Source of the DNA: Ascidia mentula
Lineage: Eukaryota; Chordata; Ascidiacea; Phlebobranchia; Ascidiidae
Assembly (NCBI GenBank): GCA_947561715.1
Contig: OX387197.1
Location: 23,276,266 to 23,340,265, forward strand
DNA: 64,000 nucleotides
Direction of reading: 5' to 3'
The notes below the pieces were generated by a model that ran no database searches, was not told the origin of the DNA, and saw only the letters and a list, made by a program, of their open reading frames with translations. A program made the position numbers and the translations under genes. Below, piece by piece: positions 13,901-25,902 of this stretch; positions within the stretch are counted from its first letter, which is position 1; the number at the start of each line of letters is the position of its first letter.

Positions 13901-16900
13901 AAGCTGGACATTGGATCTCTGACAAATATATACAAATAAAGTTACTTTGTTGCATTGGAACCACTGACAGAGTGACTCAAAATATGGACAGGCTCTGTAT
14001 TAGGGTGTACTGTAATTTATAGAATGAAAAAAGTTCCATAGACAAAAAAGTGCATTACTAGAGAGGAAGTACTTTTTATGTTTAAAAATGGTTTACATTT
14101 AGATCCCTTATGAAGTTTAGTGTCGGCTGTAACTGTAATATATGAGTCTTTTCTGCACAACCAGCAAATGATCTTTCAGTAACAACATAAATTTCATACT
14201 AAAGATTCAAGAGGTGTACACCATGCACTGACTTTGCGTTTGGCCTAAAATTACCTGGTACACAAAATAAATAGTTTTTTATGACTAGCAAATTTATTCA
14301 GCAAACTTTGTACTTTGGCAAACAGGAATAGAAGCATCCCATTGTTTTGTTGCAAGACATTGTCGAGCCCCAGCACCCACAAGCTCGTATCCTCTGTTGC
14401 ATGTGTACTTGCAAACTGACTGATAGAAACTGCCATCAGAACAGTTGACTGCTCCGGAAGCGATGCCAATCTCCACAGCATCAGGAGTACAAGGAGAACC
14501 TAAAGAAAATAATTTACTGTGAATTTACTTCATGAAGCACTTTTATCAAGAAAAGGGGGTTTTGAAGTGTTTTTTGCTTGTTTGAAGAATGAATGACACA
14601 TAAATACAGGCCTTATCAATACACACAATGCAGTGTTGGTGATAATGCAAATAGCGTTAAATCTTAGCATAAAAACAAACCAATTATAGACACCAGCTTG
14701 CTGAGAAATTTTTTCAAATTAAGTGCAGAAAATTACAAAGTGGGACCAAAATGTCTACCTCACACATAAACAAAGCACAGGCATTTGTTTCACTAGAACA
14801 CCAGTTGGAACATAGATAGGGATGTGTTTAGTGATAACACGGAGCCTCGCTAGACACACACTTCTTGATGAGAGAATATACCTTTACAACACCAGACATA
14901 GAGACTGTGGGGTCGGCTTACAAAAATAACAGAAATTCCATTTACGGCAACTCCTGCTTTGTTAACGAAAACACGAAATAGGAGCACACAGCATCACCCT
15001 GTTTTGATTTTAGCACTCAACATGTCAGGTTTTGTAGAGCAAAGCTTTATGTGTTCTATATGAGTGCTGTTTTGTTTTTCTTGTATCATTTTTATTTTAA
15101 GTCAATATGAAGCAAAATTTCTGACCAAATTTTTTTTAATCTTTGCAAACTTTGGTTCTTGGTATTATAATATTTCTTATTTCTACATGAATTCACAGCA
15201 AAACGTTTCAAAAAATGTTCTTTGAAATGCATGACGTAAACCGTAAAAGCTTACTGGGACAAACTCTCTCTGCAGACAAAGACAAGACAGTATTGAGAAA
15301 CACACTTTATATAGTACAAGTTTGTGTGGGAATTTTAATGCCTTTCATGTGCTTGAATATTTTACATTCCAGACATGTTAAGATTAAACACACAACGAAT
15401 TGAGCGAGTAACTGGACAACGTTGTTTGGTCAGTCCAATCATCTGTCCACATCTCCTAACTGACCCAGGGTTAAATAAACATAAAATGTCCTAACGGCTA
15501 CTTACAGAGCCTGAGCAATCAATGACAAATGATGGTGGAATTGGAAAAATAAACAGTTGGTTGCCTGGAATTGCCCATGTCGGGCTGGATTTAAAAACTT
15601 TACTGTTTCTTTGTCAACTGCTCTGGTTTTTACTTTGGTATTTAAAAAACTTGCAACAGATTGGAGTAATGTAACATATTTTGGAATTTTTCTTAAATCT
15701 AAATTATTTTTGCAATATTTGTCAAAAAACTTTTTAATATTTTTTATGTGTGAAACTTTTTACTACTTACGGTTGCAAGTCGGAGCTGGTTTGTCCCAAA
15801 CCCCAGTGTCAGAACAACTGCTCTGTATGCTCGATCCTTCAATTTCATAGCCAGTATTGCAACTAAATATGCAACTGGAGTCCAGGTAGTTTAAATTTGA
15901 GCAGGTCACCTCTCCATTGTCTGGTGCTGACATCACCGGCATGCATATAATGCCTAAAGAAATAATTTATTCATGACTGTTGCTAACACACAAAAATTTG
16001 TGGTTTGGTGTTTTGCACATTGTATGTGTCAGTGCAAATTTAAGAAGAAAATTAAAATTCAGAAAATCAAATTGAAAAGCAAAATACTAAAAAAAAAGTT
16101 GTGTATCCCAATAAAAATCTTATAATAATGGTTTCTGTAAATGTACATGTAGAAAGAATTTTATTTACATCAAAACATTTTTTGGGTCATTGTTATTGGT
16201 TCCAAAAATCGTCCTACAAAATGCCCTCATAAAATTTACAACTGGATAAAAATTGCCATGTATGTTTGACAGTGTGGTTGAACTCAAAACAACACGTACG
16301 TTCACATGTGGTTGTGGAGGCATTAAACATTTCGTTTCTCATGCACACAGCAGGATAGTGACCATTCCGTGGGAGTCGATAGCCATATTCACACCCGAAG
16401 TAACATTCAGAACCTTGGTAGGACTCAAGGGTACAAGAAACTGAACCATGATCAGGTGTTACAGGGGAATTTTTGCATGGAAAGCCTAAAAAGGATAAAT
16501 ATTTTATTAAAAAAGGTCAGTAAAATAAACAAAAATTATAAGTGTATGCAACAAAGTGACATTCAAAAAAAATTATACAATACTGTATATCTCTGAATGA
16601 CAAACCCAACCACCAAATCACAAAAACTAAGATTTAAAAAAAACAGAAAATTAAATTCACAATATTGATACACTAAAAGGCAGACATTGTGATTTAAAAC
16701 AAAGACATTTCTTGGCAACAACAGCTTATGTGTTTTTAAATTTTCGTGTCTATAACATGACAATTCTGTTTTAATCATCATTACCCTGCATGGATGTTAG
16801 ATCTGTGGTCCCAGCATCAACTACTGCCATCCAGTGGCTGGAAGATGATGAGTAAGTAATTCTTCCCGTATCCGAATCCAAATACCGGTAGGAGTCAGAG

Positions 16901-17807
16901 AGGGAAGTAGTTAATTTATCGTAACTCCAACGCTGGGCAATAACGGAATTATCGCAATCTGCAGTAACGACGAGAGAACCGGAAGTGGTTCCATTGGTCT
17001 GAATGCACTTTTGAGTTCTTTCGTTCTTTAACATTTGGAATGAGACCCACGACCAGAGCTGGGAGTCATCCTGTGCATTGCAACTGCTGACGACAGCCAG
17101 GCTTGGTGAGGATGTGAGTGTTGGAGTGTCCATAACAGTTAAACAATGGCCATTTTTTGATTCAATCTGGAAAGTTGGACCTAAAAAAAGACAAACAAAG
17201 TAAAATACCGTTTTCTTTATTTGCTGGTTTAGGGGCTAATGCTCATACTATATTTTAGCTGTTTGGTATTTAATCTGCTAAAACCAATAATTTTTTATGT
17301 AATTAGGTTGAGAAAAAAAACTTATGCTTAAGTGGTGATCTTTAGTTACAAACACACAATGAGGTCTATCAATGGATGTTTCCGGTTTGGTAACATTATA
17401 CGCTGGTCATCCACAGAAATTCATTAACCTGATAGTTTGGAAAGGAAGGAGTGAAGATACATAGATATTGGTGGCCATTTGCTAATACTTCACATTTACT
17501 ACTTAAAATATTTTTTGCAAGAGGCGGGTAATTGTAATACTAGCACTAGATACAGAAATTTAAAAAGAAGAACACCGTTTTTCTTCACTCGATTCCCTTA
17601 TGAAAGTCAAGTGAAAGTATTGTCACAAACGCAAGGTCTGCATGACTTTCCCATCCAGCTTATGCAGTTCAACTCACTGCAAAGCGGGTTTCCGACAAAT
17701 TGAAAGAACAAGGGATTACGCGCGAGGCTGGCAAATATTGACAAAACAGGGCAAAGAACGGCGAAAGCAAAGCTTCGGGCGGTGCTTGTGCTGCGTAATT
17801 GCGACAT
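102..17807 (-). CDS. Receptor-type tyrosine phosphatase with ricin-B lectin, 14 sushi domains and tandem PTP domains (C-terminus off window)
   Basis: Single-pass receptor predicted to dephosphorylate phosphotyrosine at the plasma membrane and to bind a glycan or protein ligand outside. Thirty-two exons read right to left: 17720-17807, 16785-17180, 16300-16485, 15771-15953, 14314-14499, 13742-13918, 13305-13478, 12849-13022, 12220-12411, 11755-11928, 11330-11503, 10894-11073, 10626-10802, 10154-10333, 9715-9894, 9238-9426, 5424-5645, 4960-5182, 4243-4390, 3811-3895, 3588-3661, 3264-3398, 2973-3092, 2744-2910, 2314-2449, 1844-1990, 1618-1711, 1472-1548, 1203-1337, 837-992, 427-551, 102-237. Every junction has GT/AG and the sum is exactly 1,730 codons. 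The intracellular part matches vertebrate PTPRA/PTPRE along its length, including the inter-domain linker. I know of no vertebrate PTPRA/E with sushi or lectin domains. The last exon, expected to encode a few dozen residues after HMVQNL, lies left of position 1. First-exon choice is the least certain part. Confidence 0.9.
2314..4390 (-). other. PTP domain 1 (catalytically complete) of the receptor phosphatase
   Basis: Eight exons (4243-4390 to 2314-2449) carry the juxtamembrane wedge ([11 protein letters not shown], as in PTPRA) and the full PTP fold: pTyr-recognition loop [26 protein letters not shown], the WPD loop (TSWPDFGVP, general acid Asp), the P-loop [10 protein letters not shown] split over two exons at 2744 and 2449, and the Q-loop [13 protein letters not shown]. 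All residues needed for thiol-phosphate catalysis are present, so this domain should be active. Confidence 0.93.
4041..4150. repeat. Palindromic MITE-like element in the receptor phosphatase intron
   Basis: The ends form an imperfect inverted repeat: the left arm begins AAACAATAAAGTCC and runs into AGCTGATGT, and the right arm is ACATCAGCTATGAAGG ending CTATTGTTT. Both arms are about 27 bp with a few mismatches, around a loop containing ATTTGCAAATG. A related sequence lies at 29963-30047, so this is a dispersed family and not a single hairpin. It lies in the intron between exons 3811-3895 and 4243-4390. The family is not recognised. Confidence 0.55.
4960..5645 (-). other. Thr-rich mucin-like stalk and transmembrane exons of the receptor phosphatase
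   Basis: Exon 5424-5645 encodes a run dominated by Thr, Pro and Ser (for example [18 protein letters not shown]), expected to be heavily O-glycosylated and extended. Exon 4960-5182 continues the stalk ([19 protein letters not shown]), then a hydrophobic helix ([20 protein letters not shown]), then the basic stop-transfer WKKRSKK. The next residues enter the juxtamembrane region ahead of PTP domain 1. This gives a type I topology consistent with the signal peptide. Confidence 0.9.
5646..9237 (-). other. Large intron between the last CCP exon and the stalk exon
   Basis: This 3.6-kb gap splits the otherwise compact receptor gene. No exon with matching phase was found. It contains a short direct repeat (about 31 bp, 6745-6775 and 6831-6861, core AATACTAAAAGCTG) and a strong-looking minus-strand donor at 6037 (see rejected items). 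Otherwise AT-rich sequence without recognised features. Confidence 0.7.
9238..16485 (-). other. Array of 14 sushi/CCP domains, one per phase 1-1 exon
   Basis: Fourteen consecutive exons (174-192 bp, all divisible by 3) each encode one complement control protein module. Nearly all have the four-Cys pattern, a G.(V/T).C step early, a Y....C.(F/Y).C core and W......P.C at the end. The final module (9238-9426) leads into the Thr-rich stalk. The first module (16300-16485) lacks the usual Trp before the last Cys. Sushi domains mediate protein contacts in complement regulators, selectins and cell-recognition receptors. Because all boundaries are phase 1-1, modules can be skipped or duplicated without breaking frame. 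Confidence 0.92.
12755..12800. repeat. Perfect 46-bp AT-rich palindrome
   Basis: The sequence reads ACAACGG, then TA repeats, then ATGCAT at the centre, then TA repeats, then CCGTTGT. It is an exact inverted repeat with no loop, adjacent to another TA-rich run. It lies in the intron between two CCP exons (12220-12411 and 12849-13022). Such palindromes can extrude cruciforms and are often length-polymorphic. Confidence 0.85.
16785..17180 (-). other. Ricin-B-type (beta-trefoil) lectin exon of the receptor phosphatase
   Basis: One 396-bp phase 1-1 exon encodes about 132 residues beginning [15 protein letters not shown]. It contains two QxW-type motifs (QLWSW and QRWSY), the hallmark of ricin-B lectin repeats, plus CIQTNGT and a Cys pair in the spacing of beta-trefoil lectins. 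The final repeat is weaker ([12 protein letters not shown]). The domain sits at the membrane-distal tip of the ectodomain, so it is the natural candidate for ligand contact. Sugar specificity cannot be read from the sequence. Confidence 0.8.
17720..17807 (-). other. Putative first coding exon with signal peptide of the receptor phosphatase
   Basis: An ATG at 17807 opens 29 codons starting [13 protein letters not shown], followed by a hydrophobic run ([16 protein letters not shown]) typical of a signal peptide, with a plausible cleavage after SLA. The exon can end at 17720 with the donor GTAATC, a weak consensus. This leaves one base that completes an Arg codon with the first two bases of the lectin exon, so the phase fits. 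No other upstream ATG with a hydrophobic run and matching phase was noticed. A further-upstream first exon cannot be excluded. Confidence 0.6.
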
Positions 17808-20800
17808 GTAACCTACAATAGAAGTCTGGATTGTTTACTTAAGATTTTCTCAATACTTGGAAGCGAGCGCAAAGTGCTCTGACAAAACGACCAGATTGTG
17901 ATGGTTCTGTACCGTTAGGGCCCTTGTCGGGCTTCGAACACTTGTTTTGTGGAATACCACGAAAATCAGGTATTTTTCCTGTGAAACCATGAATGTCATA
18001 CTGTTATGTTGATGTAAATTAACAGTACAGCCAGCAAGATGTTAGAAACCACCATATACTTAAGTACAGCTCTAAGATTCTGTGCAAAGATTTAAAAAGC
18101 AGATATATAGTAAAGCATGTAAATTGTCATTAAATCTTGTTCCAGGTGGAACTCAAATGTACACATTTTGCTGACCAGTACCACACCTTTACCGGCCGAA
18201 CCAACTGGGTCAAGAGAGAGACAATAAATAACGGTCAGTTTCACACAAAAGTCTGCGGCTACTTAACACTTCGTTTACATCCACTCGTATAGTCCAAACC
18301 AATCCATTTAGTACGTCATAAACTTTATCGATCACCGGACTTATGACGTGTGAATTGTGCCATTCTACGTGTGAAAGGCCATTGATTGCGCAACAATTAT
18401 TGAAGAATTTATGACAATGGAATGGTGCCAAAAGCATAAGTGGCTACGATCATATGCCATCATGTATAGATTTAATTACTTGAAAGTAACTGAAAAAACA
18501 ACAGAAACCTTGAATGCAAAACAAGAGTGACATCTGAACTCAAAGTTACAAAATATAGGGAGTAAGAATTCAAATGTCTTATTGATGTTATTACAAGCAA
18601 CAATAGGATTGACTGCAAAAATAAATCTAAGAAAAGTATGCAAGAAGTTCAATCCATTGTGGCCCCATTGTCAGTGTTGCAATCGGCCAGCACCATTTAA
18701 ACTCTTACAGGAATTAACAAAAAGTTCTCCAAAACGTTATGTGCTCAATCACCGATATCGACAGGAGTATTCTTCGAGTGAGATAACCTTCTTGTAAGAA
18801 AAAACCACAAGCTGAGAATATTGACAGACGTAACCACCCACACTGCTCGACATGCGGTCCTCGAAATCTACATACATCACCATGTTCACTCGAACTGCAA
18901 TCCCTGTGAATTGAGCGCTGGGAGTTGTGTGTCAGAAAGATAAGAAAGTAAAAAAAGCAAAAGTAGTAAAATTTGAAAATACTATTTTTAAACAAAAATG
19001 TGCATATACTTTCCCAAAAAATTTACATAGATATGCAACTGTACTACTTAGCTATAACACAAGAATCATCCCCCCCACCCAGTGCGAGAGACCGGCCGGT
19101 CAATGTTACCCCAACGTATCCCGCTGAGCGGAAGAAGGAATTCCAAGACAGTGACGGCAACCTTATTATGACGTAATGAGATTACCATGTACGCATGCTG
19201 TGTCATCTTTATAGATTCCAGACGACAATATTTTGTGGGCGACTAAATTTGATAAAACAAAATAATAAACCTTTTCAAGATCCGGTTTTGCAAGGAAAGT
19301 GTAACGACATTTCTAAATATTTAGCCTGTTGAGAAACATGTGTAGTTTCACAATGCATTTAAGCAGCATCTTTTTTGTTGCTCGACGGAAGACAAACTCA
19401 ACGGCAACTTGGTTTGAAAAAGCAACACTAATCTAACTAAGATGGTGCTTTCCCGCTTGGAGACACAGCAACTGGCCAATAGTGTTCCCGGGTCATTCCA
19501 CGTGACCTTTAGACAACTGCCCATCCGCTTTACGGATGGAGAAACGCCCGTTAGGGGATTGAATGCTTACTCACTATGCATGACGTAATGAACAGCGGGC
19601 GACGCGTATCGGCAAATAGTGATGAACAAGATAATATCAGCGTATCTCGAAGACTGCAATTTGAGCGTGTGACGCCAGATGTTGTCGGCGTAGAAATTAT
19701 GTCGAGCGTAGCTGATAAAATATGACCACAAAGGCAAAGGCGCACTTTCTCACGTCTTGTAGGAGGTTTTGAAAGTCGATTACCACGAATAAAAAAACAG
19801 TTTTTCAATGGTTACCATAGATAACAGACGAATGGTTTAAACATTGTCATAATGTAAATTTAAAAAAAAGTACTTTTGCATGGCCTTTCGTAAAAGAAAT
19901 ATAACTTAAGTCCGTAATGTCCGCTAAGCCATCAAATGTTCCGCTAAAGCGTCATGCTATGGTTGATTGCTGTGACAAGCTTTTAATTTGAAGAATGTCA
20001 ACCCCATTAAAACAGCTGAATCCGGTGCTGGTATACCCATGGGACTAATGCGTCAAAATGCCAATGTTAACACGTACGACCAAGAAACTGGCGTCAAAAC
20101 AAAATGGTTCAGAAACAGTGTTCAAACCAAAGTTCAAGCAATTTTTTTGCCCGTTTAGCACGGTTCACTGCGTACACATTCGAGTATTATGTGTATCCAA
20201 TTTATATAAGCAAGTTATTTGTGCAACGATCTGTGATATTTGTCGGTTATCATAATTTCATAAAACGTTTTTTAAACGATATGTGTCTCCGACACGAACA
20301 TTCTATTATTACTTCCATACTGAACAAAAAATAGGCACTAATCACAACCCACCCAAATGACATTGAAATACTTGCAAGACAAAAACAGAATTTGACAAAT
20401 AACAACCTCGTGTTTACACATTACGATTACCTAACGGCAAAGCTAGCCAAGTAACAAAATCATTTTACAATATAGGTACCGACAGCCTTGGTGAAAAACA
20501 AACTATTGCGACGGAACATAGCGTGTAGATATTGATTTTACGACAAGTTCTTGGTTAGACATCAATAAAACACCAGATAATCCCATGGGTATAAATGGAT
20601 TGAAGTTTACGGGACCTTTCAAAAAACCAAAATACACACAGAACCTTCGGACAAAATAACGTTCATTAGAAAAAAATCTATTTAAGAATTTGGTGAAACC
20701 AGGACAAAAACCAACATTTAACAATGGACTTTGTTGTGAAAAGAGGATTATTCTGCCGAAAACAGTCTGGCAACGAGTCGAAATATCGATCGCATATTGA

Positions 20801-23800
20801 ACAGTTGGTAATCAATGTACAGCACCAAATAATACGTCAGACGATCCGCAGCACAACGCGACAACCGGCTTGAACACACACACATTTCGGCACAGTTTAT
20901 GCAAATAAGACACTAAAGTTATCAAGTATAAAATAGACGAGTTGATTGTCAAGTGGGAACTAACAATGCATGCCAAATATATTGCAATGCAAATAAATAT
21001 GCTGGGAAATTGGCATTAGCTTTAAATCAATGGTCTCCCATGCACTGTATCATAATCTGAATAATGCGTAATAAATGCAAAGATTTGTTGTTAGCATTGG
21101 TTTAACCAAGGGCGTGATTAGTATTGTATCGAAAACGTATTTTGATAGACTTGGTTGCAACCTTAAAGACGTTCAATCATTGAATGAACGCCCAGTACCA
21201 CAGTTATGGTAGAAAAATATTTGCAAAACGTACGAATCCTTCCATATCTCGACTTCCAAATTGTTTTGACATTTCAACAGGGTAATTAATACAACTACCG
21301 TGGGTGCATTCGCCTAATAGGTTTCAGCCACTTGGCATTGTAACGGCATAATAGCCGCTGCTGAGGGTCCTTCAAATCAGTAGGCAAAGTTTGCGACTTA
21401 ATCGGGCTTGTACTGTAATGCGATCACAAGTCGGGATGTAAGGCCAACATGACGCCCTGGGGCTGTAGCAGACTTGCCGAGCTTTTCGCGTTCACTTTGC
21501 AGCACTTCTAAGGCGATTAACAAAGGCAGCACCGATCCATTAAACAAAGGCACTCGATTCGATGGCGGATAATTAAAATCGACGCCATGGCCACGCACCG
21601 ATAAACGTGCCTTTCATGTGAAGCGAAATGTGGTTGGAACTTGGAAAATACAAGCTGGCCGTGAACGGTTTCCTTGGATCCACGAGGTTAAATTGTAACA
21701 GTTGTAATTTACTTGGCTTTCAGATATCTGCTAAGTGCAATGCCACCTGTTTCAACGCCCCACGATAGATTGTCAACTTTTGCCACCTTTTTCACAGTAA
21801 TAACGAATTTCAGCAAACCTGAAACGCATGTGAAACTTAGAACGTTCTCCCGAAAACGCACGTGGAGAAAAATGGCTTATCTAGGGACAAACCAAGCCTA
21901 CAGGAAGCGGAATGAAACAAAATAAACACGTGGCATCTGGAATATGGAGTGTAACATCACATGTTTAATCAGAATAAATTAAACATCGTTGTCAGGTTGC
22001 GGACAAAACAAGCGGAAAGAATTACTTTTCGAATTTCGAAAACACACTGGTAACTTGGCAACGAAAGTTTGGAAAGCTTCAAGCAAAATTGGCCTAGCCA
22101 GCAACGTTACAGAAAGTCTCCAACCAAACTCCTGGACCCTCACCCTTGTCTGTATGACGTCATAGTGGGATAGAATTGAGTCGAAGGTAAAAGAAACAAA
22201 CAACGGGAAGAGGCGGAACGGCAACTCAAATTACTCTTGTGCAATGGACCGTGACGATCACGAGAGAAAACTTTTAAGGCAGTTTTTTTGGCAAAACTTT
22301 TTTTATTCCACTGCCTCGTGTCTGGACCGGGACAAGAGCTTTGCTTGGGAACGAAATTCGTGGTTTCGAAAGAAATAGTGTGGTTCATCGGAAAATTTTT
22401 CGCTAGTCAAATTCGCTGCTTATATAACAGTCATACAAGCACATTAAAATCTCACGAACAGCATACTGACTTGTTAGGGAGACGAATGAAACATGTTGTG
22501 TAATGAAGAAATAACTAAAACATCTTAGTATGAATTGTTTCACTGCAATTCATCTTGTAGTTGGCTATTTTTGGGACAGTCACTACACAAACATAGTTCA
22601 GTCACAGATTTCAAGATAATGACTTCAGTTGGAAGTATCCCACAAGGGCACAATGGGTAAATTCCCCTGTCCCATGAGGCCATTTTGGAAATTACTTCAC
22701 AAGACATCACAAACGCCTTTGATGATGCACACCCATGCGATTATTACGAACAATGGCTACGGATTGTGAGGTTTTAATGGTCGTTAGTTCTGGCGACAAA
22801 CCGTCTATTCGATAACACTGGCGTGTCAATGCAGTCATTTAGAAGTATCACTAGTTTCCAATACTGAAAAAAAACTTATGACCGCCGTCAGAAAGTCATT
22901 GCTGAAAATATTGCCAAACCAAATAATACATATGGAAAGAGGACATTGTAACACACAACCATTACGCAAAAGGAACAAATACGGGCAACTGATTTCAAAA
23001 AAGTTATGAATCATAAGATAAGGTATCATCGCCGCAGCCCACGCATTTAATACCAAGAAACGATAAGCTGCGGGGGTCGGACGGCCGGATTAACCGTCAC
23101 ACCTTTCAAACACGAGTTTGAGTGTTACCTAAACAAAGACTTTTCAAGTTCGTATATTGCGCAACAACTCCTCAGCCTTGTGACGTAACAATAGAAAAAT
23201 ATGAGACGTTCAATTGGTTACCTTTTTCAATATAAAATACTTTTGGTTATGAAAACCTGATATAATTGTTGTTAAAAAAGTTCATGAAGACCATATGTAG
23301 TGGGGGAAAACCTGAAAAAGTTTCTGTTTATACGAAGTATTTCAATACAAGGTCAATTTATTCATTCACTCGTTCCTGCCATTGTGTGCCAGGAGTTACG
23401 GACAGTTGAGTGAGAAAAGACAAGCCCAGTGCAGAGCACAAACAACCGTTGCACTTGCCCACCGCCGCCAGCTCAAACACAAAGAAGGGCATTGTCGTCA
23501 ATTCGGCTTGCGAGTCGCGTTTTACTGCCTTTTGCTGCGAGCCACAGTGTAGGATATATCACCTATGCGATTGGTTGTATTTTGTGTTGACAAAATAAAT
23601 GCTCATGGTATCAAGCGTTTCTCGGTGAACTGATACCCACATCTTGTTCCATGGTTCGTGAAATATTAGCAAGGTTGCATATGTGACAGCAGCATGACGT
23701 TCACATGCAGTTTTACTCACCAAAAATGTTGGTTATCTTAACATGTCAAACAACTTCTTTTGAACAATATCGAACCACATAAGAGCGTTAAACGGGTTCA

Positions 23801-24229
23801 ACTCTTGACCGACAATAACAAATGAGTCACACACAGTGATGCCCACACATCCTTGTTTTGACGCAATCACACGTTTTTGCGTTGCGAATTCAGATTGTGT
23901 GTCTGTTCAAGATTGTGCATATTTTTGTTGAAGGCTATACAACGGCAAATCAATTGGAAAATGCGTAACATTTCAAATAATTAAATTTCGCCAGGCAGAT
24001 ATGCTCGCCCATTTTTTTTACGCTTGTCGTCGCCGGTTACTATCGATTTGTCGATAAACCGCCGATATCTATGTGTCAAGACCCAAACACACGCACATCA
24101 TTTTACAAGCATCTGATTTCGCACGCGCCGCTGGAGTGGAAAATTGACGGTGACAAGATGAATTGATTCCAGGGGTTTAATCCATCACATGCTGGCGTTT
24201 GGTTCAAGCTGAGAATCGGGACGTCGATA
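17808..24229. other. Intergenic region without a supported gene
   Basis: No open frame here shows splice-consistent homology, repetition or a recognisable domain on either strand. The part nearest 17,808 should contain the promoter of the receptor phosphatase. Several TGACGTAA (ATF/CREB-type) matches occur, for example near 19,168, 19,579 and 24,593, but such octamers also occur elsewhere in the window. No transposon ends were identified. Confidence 0.5.
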
Positions 24230-25255
24230 CATGTGTGTTGGGTGACAGACATCTGGCCGATGCCCAAGATTGTTTATGCGATAACTTTTAAAGGATTTCT
24301 GCGACACATTTTTGCAACGCGAAATTCCTTTTTTGGTTCATCACGGCAAGATTATAACGACGTAAAGTTGCTTAAAAACGTTTAGGACAATTTGATTCGG
24401 CTGTAGTTTCCCTGATCCCGAAACACAAAAAAGGCACGAAATTTATTGCGAAGTATCGCTGGGATCGCTAACGCAAATTATACTAGAGTTTCGCTTTCAA
24501 AATGAAAAACCAGGGGTTGCACTCTGGCTAACAGAAGTAAATTTCCAAAAGAAGTGCTCAGGGCTTGAATAAATATTCCCCACTGACGGAAGATGACGTA
24601 ATCGCAAATGCAAACAAGTGTGACGACAAGTGTTTAATCGACAGAAAGGTGCCAAGTTAGTCAAGTGGAACTTGATCAATAAAACTATGTGGGAATAGAA
24701 CGCACAAGTGTCCGTCTGGTAGTTTATGACTGCTTCTTACCAACCACGCTTTGAGATTAAAACCTGCAAGTTTTTAGCTCACATTGCCAAGCAAAGGTTG
24801 CAAGGTGTTTACGGAAATATATAAATACTTTGTTGTAACATTTAACACCATACTGACATGACTTAAATGCTTTTGATTGGAGCATATTCAAATTATGATA
24901 AAGTTTTAATACGGAAAGCAAATGCTTTTCAAGAAACTTGTACCAAAGTAATACTGGAAATGCTCCTTCCTTAAGCTTTTAATGGCCACTTTCAAGTCCA
25001 AAAGTAATAATCAAACTCCCTAGAATATCATAAAAATCTGATCCAGAATGCAAAGTATTTGCCTGGGGCAAAAATTTGCTCAACTTGTTAAATGTGGTTT
25101 AATTGTCTTCTTTATTCCGGCAATAGGAAAATATTAGAGTTATTCAGGAAGCAAATACAGGAAATGTTGAACATTATAGTTTCTTGCAATTGGTTAGGAC
25201 TTACAGATATTTTATTTTGTCTAAATCATCAATTTCTTACAACCTGTTTTTGGAA

Positions 25256-25902
25256 TTATCCTGGATTTGTGTAGACTGAAAAAATAGAAATTAATATGCA
25301 AAAAAATATCCTTACCAATTGGAGTTGGAGGGCAGTAGCAGCATGCAACACGTATCTTGTAGTCGTTGCAAAGCAAGTTGCATGTAAAACCAGTATCCAC
25401 AGAACAAATGACACCAAAATCAGCTGGCTGAACCAGTCTTTGATATTCTACATTGTAGCACTGAATGTCCACAGGCTTTTCACAAAACTGATATCCCTTT
25501 TTTCTTAATTCTGCATAACTCTCAATGTCAACCCCGAAGTTTTCTGCAGGATTATCTCCATTCATCCAAGGTGACCAATCACATGAACAATTTTCTTGTC
25601 CTATAAAAAGTGTAAATCAATTGATGAAAGCAGTTTGGGCAACAATAAAGAAAAATTACATGGCACCAAAACTGTTTGTTACGAACAATTTATATGGACA
25701 CTTCATGACTACAAGTTTATGCCAGTAAACATACCTATGTTACAACTTAACAAACATTACTTAAATTAAATGAACCTAATTAAAATTGCTAATTAAAGTT
25801 ACCATTGGGTGGTGTAATTGGGTCGTCAGCTGACATTGTCCTTGTTATGTAAAATACACAAGTCCAAATTGTAAGCAGGGGCAACTTTGCTTGCGACCGC
25901 AT
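25256..25902 (-). CDS. Small secreted WxxW-domain protein, copy A
   Basis: Three exons: 25803-25902, 25316-25600 and 25256-25275, totalling 405 nt (134 residues). The start MRSQAKLPLLTIWTCVFYIT is a signal peptide with likely cleavage near MSA. The mature protein carries one WxxW domain (CDWSPWMNGDNPAENFG, then GVDIESYAELR, QFCEKP, IQCYN, ICSVDTGFTC, CNDYKIRVACCYC). This is the Cys-rich module found in gel-forming mucins, CILP and otogelin-like proteins. The last exon adds only VYTNPG and a stop, and copy B conserves this boundary. Expected to be extracellular; function unknown. If intron 2 were retained, the tail would be about 30 residues longer. Confidence 0.85.

Noticed and set aside
17808-24229. 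Several 60-85 codon frames on both strands that might mark a gene upstream of the receptor.
   Set aside because: None shows splice-consistent extension, domain motifs or duplication; lengths are what chance gives.
19168-24600. Recurring TGACGTAA octamers as a regulatory cluster.
   Set aside because: The same octamer occurs elsewhere, including inside the duplicated units; spacing is irregular and not enriched enough to call.
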